Source: Propionivibrio dicarboxylicus (GTDB lineage: Bacteria; Pseudomonadota; Gammaproteobacteria; Burkholderiales; Rhodocyclaceae). Taken from it: 64,000 nt of DNA. Location: NCBI GenBank assembly GCA_945902805.1, contig CAMDMZ010000004.1:91154-155153 (forward strand), written 5' to 3'. Positions 58,235 through 64,000 of the stretch are shown here, one piece after another; the stretch's first letter is position 1; each line of letters opens with the position of its first letter. The notes below the pieces were generated by a model, which saw only the letters and a list, made by a program, of their open reading frames with translations, did not search any database and was not told the origin of the DNA. Position numbers and translations under genes: made by a program.

Positions 58235-59745
58235 GCCAACCGTCCGGAAGCGTTCGTCAGTCGCTCGTTTTCTCGTTCGTCGAGCGATACGGATCCCTGC
58301 TGATCTCGCTGGTATCGACCACGATCCTGTCGCGGATTCTTACGCCGTCGGAAATCGGCGTGTATTCGGTTGCGATCGCGGCGATTGGCCTCGCCCAGAC
58401 CCTGAGGGATTTCGGGATCAGCAACTATCTGATCCAGGCCCGGGAGATTGACGACCAGACCATACGCACGGCCATGACTGCGTCGTTCCTGTTGTCCGGG
58501 GGGCTCGGGGCCATCCTCTTTGCGTTGGGCCCTTTCCTCGCGTCTTACTACGACCAAGCGGGAATCCACGACGTCGTCAATGTAGTTTGCATCAACATGG
58601 TTCTGATTCCGTTCGGGGCGACCCTCCTCGCAATGCTGCGCCGGGAGATGCGCTTCAAGGAAATCGCCCGGATCAACCTGAGCGCATCCATCGTCGGAAC
58701 GTCGGTGAGCGTCGCGTGCGCCCTGGGCGACCTCGGTTTCATGAGCCTGGCCTACGGCGCAGTGGCCGGCGTCGCCGTGACCACGCTGGGCGCCGTGGCC
58801 ACCAACGGCCGCCTCCAGTGGTTCAAGCCGTCCCTGCATGGAGGCGGCTCGATCTTCCACTTTGGCGGTTATGCCTCGACTGCGGCGGTCGTCGGCGAGA
58901 TCAACGCGCGCATTCCCGAGTTCACGCTAGCGAAGACATTGAACTTCGACGCAGTGGGCATGTTCGGGAAAGCGTACTCCGCTGTCTACCTGGTCACGAC
59001 CACCGTATTCGAGAGCGTTGGTTCGGTCTTCCTGCCCGCCGTTGCGCGCGGCATCCGGGCCGGAGAAGACTGCAGCGATCTGTACTGCCGATCGCTGAAT
59101 TACGTGACGGCAATCGTTCTTCCGATCTACGCGGCCATCATGGTCTTGGCGCCGCCGATGGTCAACCTGCTTTTCGGCAACCAGTGGGGGCCGGCCGCGC
59201 CACTCGCAACAGCGCTGGCCTGTTCTGCCGCAGTGTATGCATTGGGCTTCGGGATCGAGCACGTCCTGATTGCATCGGGACAGATACGCAGCCTGGTGCT
59301 GCTGCGCTTGGTTGTCATCGGTCCGACCCTTTGTGTCTTCCTTTTCGTTCCGCGATTCGGGCTCGAGATCGTCGCCTATGCGACGATTCCGATCGCCGTT
59401 CTCTACGTGACCTCGGCATACGTGGCGACGGCGGCGACCTTACAACTTCGCATCGGTCGCCTGTTGAAGATCTTCCTGCGCAACACGCTGGTCGCAATCA
59501 TCGTCGCGCTGCCTGCGATGGCGATCGGCGCCCGCTGGGACGGATCGGCGCTCTCGTCGGTTCTGGTGCTTTCGGCCTTCGGCGGCGCCGGCACCCTTGC
59601 GTGGTGCGTCGCCCTTCGCGTCCTCGACCATGAACTGCTTCAGGAAATCAATCGGGTCTTGATGAGGTTCGGCTTTGTCACCCCGGCTTTGCGCGCCGTC
59701 GTCGTCGGCCGAAAAAACGCCTTCGGAGATATGAATGAAAAATGA
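58231..59745 (+). CDS. wzx: Oligosaccharide flippase (Wzx/RfbX-like)
   Basis: 504 residues from ATG 58231. About 12 membrane helices; SLVFSFVERYGSLLISLVST and ILSRILTPSEIGVYSVAIAA begin the polysaccharide-transport domain. It moves a lipid-linked repeat unit across the inner membrane. Unlike the flippase at 50462 it has no fused enzyme domain. The last 11 bp overlap the glycosyltransferase 2 gene. Confidence 0.86.
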   Translation: MSQPSGSVRQSLVFSFVERYGSLLISLVSTTILSRILTPSEIGVYSVAIAAIGLAQTLRDFGISNYLIQAREIDDQTIRTAMTASFLLSGGLGAILFALGPFLASYYDQAGIHDVVNVVCINMVLIPFGATLLAMLRREMRFKEIARINLSASIVGTSVSVACALGDLGFMSLAYGAVAGVAVTTLGAVATNGRLQWFKPSLHGGGSIFHFGGYASTAAVVGEINARIPEFTLAKTLNFDAVGMFGKAYSAVYLVTTTVFESVGSVFLPAVARGIRAGEDCSDLYCRSLNYVTAIVLPIYAAIMVLAPPMVNLLFGNQWGPAAPLATALACSAAVYALGFGIEHVLIASGQIRSLVLLRLVVIGPTLCVFLFVPRFGLEIVAYATIPIAVLYVTSAYVATAATLQLRIGRLLKIFLRNTLVAIIVALPAMAIGARWDGSALSSVLVLSAFGGAGTLAWCVALRVLDHELLQEINRVLMRFGFVTPALRAVVVGRKNAFGDMNEK

Positions 59746-60739
59746 TCAATCCTTGCCGAAATTATCGGTCATCGTTCCGACCTACAAGGGTGCGCGGTTC
59801 ATCGGCGAGACGCTGGCAAGCATTCTCGGGCAGACCTTCTCCGACCTCGAAGTACTGGTGATCGACGACGCGTCGCCCGACAACACAGTTGACGTCGTTT
59901 CAGCAATCAAGGACTCGAGGATCCGGTTGATCCGGAACGAAAGCAATCTGGGGGTCGCCCACACGCGCAACAAGGCGGCAGCGCTGGCGCGTGGCCAATA
60001 CATCACGCCGCACGATCAGGACGACCTATCCGAGCCGACCCGATTCGAAAAACAGATTGCCCTGCTGGAAGCCAACCCCACGATCAACGTCGTCGGTTCC
60101 TGGGTCAGGACCTTCGGCGACAGCGACGAGGTCTGGCAATACCCGGTTCACGTCGAAGACTTGAAATGCCGCTTCCTGTTCGGCTGCGAAATCGCCCATA
60201 CGTCGGCCGTCGTTCGAGCGTCGGCGGTTCCTGTCCTCAGCAACCTTTACGACCCCGACGTCGCACTGTGTTCCGACTACGAGCTTTTTTCGCGAATGTC
60301 GCTGATCGGCGGCGTCGCCAATATCCCGGAACCGCTGGTACGGTATCGTCGGCATAAGGACGCGCTCAGCAATACGGCTTCGGCGGCAATGGCACGCTGC
60401 GCGAGGACCATTCACATTCGGCTTCTATCCCAACTGAATCTTTCCCCGACCGACGCCGAACTGGACCTGCACGATGCCATTGGCCGAAGTGCAGCAGACT
60501 ACAGCGACCGCCAACAACTGAAGGCCATCGGCGACTGGCTGCTCAAGCTCCAGTCCGCGAACGCAGCCAAGCGCTTGTTCCCGGCGCGGCGCTTTCGCAA
60601 GTTCCTGTACGAAAGGTGGCATCACACTTCCCGAAATGCGATGCGCGACGGCGCCGCATCGGCGGGCGGCTTCCTGTTCAGCAAGACGAGCTGGACGCTC
60701 GGCCTGGCCAGCCCGCTGCTCGATGCGCTGCGGTTGTAG
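59735..60739 (+). CDS. Glycosyltransferase family 2
   Basis: 334 residues. LSVIVPTYKGARFIGETLAS, VLVIDDASPDNTVDV and TPHDQDDLSEPTRFEKQIAL give the GT-A fold with the DxD-like DQDD. It probably transfers a sugar in the same unit as the GT4 upstream. An alternative ATG lies 4 bp earlier in a different frame, inside the flippase gene. Confidence 0.85.
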   Translation: MKNDQSLPKLSVIVPTYKGARFIGETLASILGQTFSDLEVLVIDDASPDNTVDVVSAIKDSRIRLIRNESNLGVAHTRNKAAALARGQYITPHDQDDLSEPTRFEKQIALLEANPTINVVGSWVRTFGDSDEVWQYPVHVEDLKCRFLFGCEIAHTSAVVRASAVPVLSNLYDPDVALCSDYELFSRMSLIGGVANIPEPLVRYRRHKDALSNTASAAMARCARTIHIRLLSQLNLSPTDAELDLHDAIGRSAADYSDRQQLKAIGDWLLKLQSANAAKRLFPARRFRKFLYERWHHTSRNAMRDGAASAGGFLFSKTSWTLGLASPLLDALRL

Positions 60740-60755
60740 CCACGGGAGCAGCGGG

Positions 60756-61754
60756 TCAGGCCTTGCCGCCGGCTCGCTCCAGAAGGTAAGCCCCCGACCC
60801 GGCGAGCCACTTGCCGAGGGCGCTTCCGTCGCGCGTTCCCAGCAGCCTGGCCAAGGGCGACCGTGAATACATCGAACGCCGCGCGATCGTCCACCCCGAC
60901 GCGGCAACGCACCTCTCGAAGTCATCAACCGTCCAGCGATTGAGATTCAAGAAGCAGTCGTTGTTGTGCCCATCGGCGCCGTGGCGATAGTCGGCGGGAA
61001 AGTAGCCCATCCCGCCGCGCCGATGCGCATCCTTGAGTCGATCGGTCCAGTACTCGAACAGGATCTGCTCCGAAAAAATCGCCTGGGGCCAGGGATGGGA
61101 GACGAACGATCCCAGATGCATTCCCCATTTATCGTGGTAGTAATTGAACACGATCAGAATCCGCCCGCCAGGGGCCAATAGTTCGGAAAGCCCCGCGAGT
61201 ATGGACTTCGGATCGGACAGATGCTCGAACACCGTAAAGCTGACGACATGATCGAAAGCGCTGCGGTATCCGCGATCCGGCAGGTCGGCGAGATCCACCG
61301 CGAGGTAGCTCAGGCACCCGTTCTGCCCGGCCTTGGCTTGCGCCACGCCAATGCAGCGCTCCGCGAGATCGATGCCGACCACCTCGGCAGCACCGTTCGC
61401 AGCAAGTTCATAGGCCTTGCGCCCAACACCGCAGCCGAAATCAAGAACGCGTTTTCCCGCGAACCATTTTGAATCACCCATGATTTCGGCATATATTTCC
61501 AAGCCGTTTCGGTCATACGTATCCCAGAACCGATCCAGCGATTCCATCGCGTCGCGCGACCGCCCCAGATGCCGGGTCAGCGGCGAGACGAGCAGGTTCG
61601 AGAGGTTGATCAAAGCGTACTCGGCACGCCTGCGTCCGCCCATCAAAGCGGCCAGTGGCACGATCAGGGCTCGCAACAAGCGGAGCAGAGGAATCGTCGC
61701 AAGAAAATACAGGTCCCGCAGAGCTTCAATGATCAGACCGAGACGATATCGCAT
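60756..61754 (-). CDS. SAM-dependent methyltransferase
   Basis: 332 residues. SAM-binding motif I is KRVLDFGCGVGRKAYELAAN, with VVGIDLAERCIGVAQAKAG and the post-motif FTVFEHLSDPKSILAGLSEL. It has a class I fold with N- and C-terminal extensions, including a basic hydrophobic N-terminus (about 1-40) that may associate with the membrane. It probably methylates a sugar of this block. It is convergent with the glycosyltransferase 2 gene, 16 bp apart. Confidence 0.82.
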   Translation of the reverse strand: MRYRLGLIIEALRDLYFLATIPLLRLLRALIVPLAALMGGRRRAEYALINLSNLLVSPLTRHLGRSRDAMESLDRFWDTYDRNGLEIYAEIMGDSKWFAGKRVLDFGCGVGRKAYELAANGAAEVVGIDLAERCIGVAQAKAGQNGCLSYLAVDLADLPDRGYRSAFDHVVSFTVFEHLSDPKSILAGLSELLAPGGRILIVFNYYHDKWGMHLGSFVSHPWPQAIFSEQILFEYWTDRLKDAHRRGGMGYFPADYRHGADGHNNDCFLNLNRWTVDDFERCVAASGWTIARRSMYSRSPLARLLGTRDGSALGKWLAGSGAYLLERAGGKA

Positions 61755-61835
61755 CTAGGGTTCCATTGGTTTCAGGATGTTGGGGCTTTGTCGGCGATCG
61801 CCGGGCAACTTAATTGGCCCTATGCATGATTCCGA

Positions 61836-62975
61836 TTACTGGCGGGCCGATCGCGCAGCGGCCAAAGTGGCCTCGATGACCTTGTCTTGATCGCTGCCGA
61901 GATCATTCCACATTGGCAACCGGACCAACCGGTCGCTGAGGTTGTCGGTCTGCAGCATGCTTCCCGAGACACGCCCGTACTTTAGGCCCGCGGGCGCACT
62001 ATGCAAGGGAACGTAGTGAAACACAGAGTGGACACCCTTTGCCTTCAATGAGTCGATGAAAGCAGTTCTTGCCGGGAGGTTGGGCAGCAGCAAGTAATAC
62101 ATGTGCGCATTGTGTTCACAATGCGCAGGAACAATCGGGCGGCGAACGAGGTCGCTAGCCTCGATTTCGGCAAACGCTTCGTGATAGCGCTCCCAGAGCC
62201 GAATCCGTTGGGTGGTGATCGGAGTTGCCTCCTCAAGTTGCGCCCAAAGGAAGGCTGCAATCAACTCGCCCGGCAGATAGGATGAGCCGACATCTACCCA
62301 AGTGTATTTGTCGACTTGCCCCCGGAAGAATTGGCTTCGATTCGTCCCTTTCTCACGAATGACCTCGGCTCGCTCGACGAACTGGGGATCATTGATGATC
62401 AGCGCCCCGCCTTCGCCGGAAACGATATTCTTGGTCTCGTGGAAGGAGAAAGCGGAAAGCTCCCCGAAGCTCCCCAGGGCGCGTCCCTTGTAGCGGGCCA
62501 TCAGGCCTTGTGCCGCGTCTTCGATGACCATGAGGCCATGGCGCCCGGCGATTTCCATGATGACATCCATCTCGCACCCGACGCCCGCGTAATGGACTAC
62601 GGCGATCGCCTTCGTGCGCGGTGTAATGGCCGCTTCGATCTTCGTCTCATCGATATTGAGCGTGTCGGGCCGGATATCGACAAAGACCGGTGTCGCGCCG
62701 CGCAACACAAACGCGTTTGCCGTGGAGACGAAGGTGAACGACGGCATGATGACCTCGTCCCCTGCGTCGATCCCCGCCAGGATGGCCGACATTTCCAGGG
62801 CGCCGGTGCAGGAATGGGTCAGTAGCGCTTTCTTGGCCGATGTCCGCCGCTCCAGCCATGCGTGGCAACGTTTGGTAAACGGACCGTCTCCGGCAAGCTG
62901 GCCGTTGTGGTGTGCCTGCGCGATGTACCACAACTCCTTGCCGGTCATATGGGGGCGATTGAATGGGATGCTCAT
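61836..62975 (-). CDS. wecE: dTDP-4-amino-4,6-dideoxygalactose transaminase-like (WecE-type)
   Basis: 379 residues of the DegT/DnrJ/EryC1/StrS family. The start IPFNRPHMTGKELWYIAQAH, LLTHSCTGALEMSAILAG, PSFTFVSTANAFVLRGATPV, IEDAAQGLM and the PLP Lys in FSFHETKNIVSGEGGAL are characteristic of WecE. It makes a 4-amino-4,6-dideoxyhexose from a dTDP-keto sugar. The acetyltransferase for the next step is encoded immediately upstream on the same strand. No rml genes are present in the window. Confidence 0.87.
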   Translation of the reverse strand: MSIPFNRPHMTGKELWYIAQAHHNGQLAGDGPFTKRCHAWLERRTSAKKALLTHSCTGALEMSAILAGIDAGDEVIMPSFTFVSTANAFVLRGATPVFVDIRPDTLNIDETKIEAAITPRTKAIAVVHYAGVGCEMDVIMEIAGRHGLMVIEDAAQGLMARYKGRALGSFGELSAFSFHETKNIVSGEGGALIINDPQFVERAEVIREKGTNRSQFFRGQVDKYTWVDVGSSYLPGELIAAFLWAQLEEATPITTQRIRLWERYHEAFAEIEASDLVRRPIVPAHCEHNAHMYYLLLPNLPARTAFIDSLKAKGVHSVFHYVPLHSAPAGLKYGRVSGSMLQTDNLSDRLVRLPMWNDLGSDQDKVIEATLAAARSARQ

Positions 62976-63011
62976 GGCTCTTTCTCGTTCGGGTTGCTTT
63001 TGTGCGGGAGG

Positions 63012-63800
63012 CTAACGCTCGATTGGCGGCGCCCAGTGAAATGTCATTGACGGTGAGCTGAAGCGAAAACCCAATCCGGCATAGATGTTCATGACCGCAG
63101 TGTTATGCGCGGAAATCGTGGTCTCAATCTTCGCCGCACCGTTCTCTCGATGCAAGGCGACCATGCCGGCCCAAACCTTCATCCCGAGCCCTTTGCCCTG
63201 CCAGTCCGGGGACATAGCGGTCAGGTGCCAATAGACGCTGCCATCGGATTTCTCTTCGAATATGAAGAAACCGATCATACTGGCCCCAATCTTTGCCGTG
63301 AATATCTTCTGTCGAGAGTCCAGCAAAGCGTTCCTGACCCACTTGCGGTATCGTCTGTGGCTGGCCTCAGCTTCCAGACGGTGGTCCAAGATGAAGCGCC
63401 CAGTCATAAATGCAGTGCCGGCGATAGACTCCACCTCGGACACCTCGTCCTCGACTACAGGCGAAAACACTATTTCCCCTGCTTGCTCTTCAGTTTCGGG
63501 CAGGGGAGACAAACTTGGCGAATACACCATCTCAACAAACCGGAATCCGGCTTGCTCCAGAAGCATCGACTCACGCAGACTCCGGCTTGGAAGGCGGCAG
63601 GATGCAAGCTTCACCTCGTGCTCAGTCAGCCATCGCGTTAAGGCATCCACTCCTTGAATTTCACTCACATTCGAGACTAGCTCGATTCGATCAATCTGGG
63701 CTACGCGATAGCCGAATATTTCAGTATCCCAAGGAATGATCGAAAGTTCGAACAAGTAACCGGGTCCGTCAATTCGATCAACAGATCTGCAAAAGTCCAT
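63012..63800 (-). CDS. GNAT acetyltransferase (WecD/RffC-like)
   Basis: 262 residues. The N-terminal domain contains IIPWDTEIFGYRVAQIDRIE, as in WecD, and the C-terminal GNAT domain has WHLTAMSPDWQGKGLGMKVW (acetyl-CoA loop) and ETTISAHNTAVMNIYAGLGF. It probably N-acetylates the 4-amino sugar produced by the WecE-type enzyme encoded 36 bp downstream, yielding a Fuc4NAc-like residue. WecD function rests on position and layout. Confidence 0.82.
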   Translation of the reverse strand: MDFCRSVDRIDGPGYLFELSIIPWDTEIFGYRVAQIDRIELVSNVSEIQGVDALTRWLTEHEVKLASCRLPSRSLRESMLLEQAGFRFVEMVYSPSLSPLPETEEQAGEIVFSPVVEDEVSEVESIAGTAFMTGRFILDHRLEAEASHRRYRKWVRNALLDSRQKIFTAKIGASMIGFFIFEEKSDGSVYWHLTAMSPDWQGKGLGMKVWAGMVALHRENGAAKIETTISAHNTAVMNIYAGLGFRFSSPSMTFHWAPPIER

Positions 63801-63841
63801 CGATTCTCCCCGTCAGCGTAACGAATCAGGGCGGAATTATG

Positions 63842-64000
63842 TCACTTTAAAGTCCATGCCTCCAGTTCGACGATCCGGCTGTATGTATAGGGTGCCGCGT
63901 ACTGTGCCTTCGTTACCCATACCCGGATCTTGTCCGTCGTCAGCGCCGGGAACGTGATCGTCCGCCAGATCTTGTTGTTCCCAACGATCGTCCCGTTTGG
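63842..64000 (-). CDS. C-terminal fragment of a carbohydrate-binding-like protein, cut by window edge
   Basis: The minus strand from the right edge reads PNGTIVGNNKIWRTITFPAL, then TTDKIRVWVTKAQYAAP and YSRIVELEAWTLK to TGA at 63842. NNKxWR and TxKIRVxV with YSRIxELEAW are the end of a discoidin/F5-8C-type sugar-binding domain. Most of the protein lies outside the window, so its role cannot be judged. Confidence 0.6.
   Translation of the reverse strand, partial: PNGTIVGNNKIWRTITFPALTTDKIRVWVTKAQYAAPYTYSRIVELEAWTLK

Noticed and set aside
1..64000. CRISPR array, tRNA or rRNA genes
   Set aside because: No regularly spaced repeats, tRNA-like cloverleaf or rRNA sequence was recognised by eye on either strand; a dedicated tRNA or covariance scan was not possible.

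Overview
The window is an exopolysaccharide locus of the exosortase A (XrtA/EpsH)/PEP-CTERM type, interrupted by an island of toxin-antitoxin (TA) modules, decayed gene copies and mobile-element remnants. The combination of XrtA-linked families (export lipoprotein, Wzz-like chain-length protein, tyrosine autokinase, TIGR03016-type barrel, ExeA-like ATPase, polysaccharide deacetylase, FemAB-like protein, asparagine-synthetase-like amidotransferases, acyl-CoA ligase/ACP/two hydrolases) and the high G+C coding sequence suggest a betaproteobacterium, most likely of the Rhodocyclales (Zoogloea/Azonexus/Accumulibacter-like). There is no rRNA or tRNA to confirm this, so the taxonomy is inference.

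Layout. 1-1886 (minus): a signalling pair, a cNMP-binding/patatin-type protein cut by the window edge and a MASE2 membrane protein with a degenerate cyclase domain. 2224-14825 (plus): tightly packed core operon from the outer-membrane export lipoprotein to exosortase A and the first amidotransferase. 14822-17404 (minus): mannose-1-phosphate guanylyltransferase and a UDP-glucuronate epimerase-type enzyme. 17583-24318 (plus): UDP-HexNAc dehydrogenase, a C4 epimerase, two glycosyltransferases and a second amidotransferase. 24449-30455: accessory DNA with an intact HipBA, an orphan ThiF-like enzyme, wrecked CcdAB and CopG/ParE pairs, repeats, a DUF1640-like protein and a PEP-CTERM protein (a likely XrtA substrate). 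30546-36556: the second half of the XrtA set (acyl ligase, ACP, hydrolases 2 and 1, a third asparagine-synthetase-like protein) with a HigBA pair lodged inside it. 36522-37037: miniature remnant of an IscB-carrying IS200/IS605-like element. 37150-39283: AbiEi/AbiEii pair and DUF2283. 39318-44050: at least three decayed, recombined copies of a DegT aminotransferase - acetyltransferase - beta-helix gene unit, each broken beside a TA module. 44212-55862: second polysaccharide block (WecB, VanZ/ligase-like giant membrane protein, glycosyltransferase, flippase-acyltransferase fusion, DUF6516/HTH TA pair, AAC(3)-like acetyltransferase, alpha/alpha-barrel protein). 56032-56896: dead IS5-family element. 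57017-63800: third sugar block with glycosyltransferases, flippase, methyltransferase and a WecE/WecD-like pair for a 4-acetamido-4,6-dideoxyhexose.

How it fits together (inference): sugar nucleotides (GDP-mannose, UDP-HexNAcA, UDP-GalA, UDP-ManNAc) are assembled by the glycosyltransferases, amidated by the asparagine-synthetase paralogues, flipped, polymerised and exported through the Wzz/autokinase/lipoprotein apparatus, while XrtA processes PEP-CTERM proteins that associate with the matrix. The most unusual features are a roughly 24-bp dispersed tag that sits at module boundaries and also inside three coding sequences; the tandem decay of the DegT-GNAT-beta-helix unit; TA modules in which the toxin is the part that has been lost; and a microhomology-deleted iscB.
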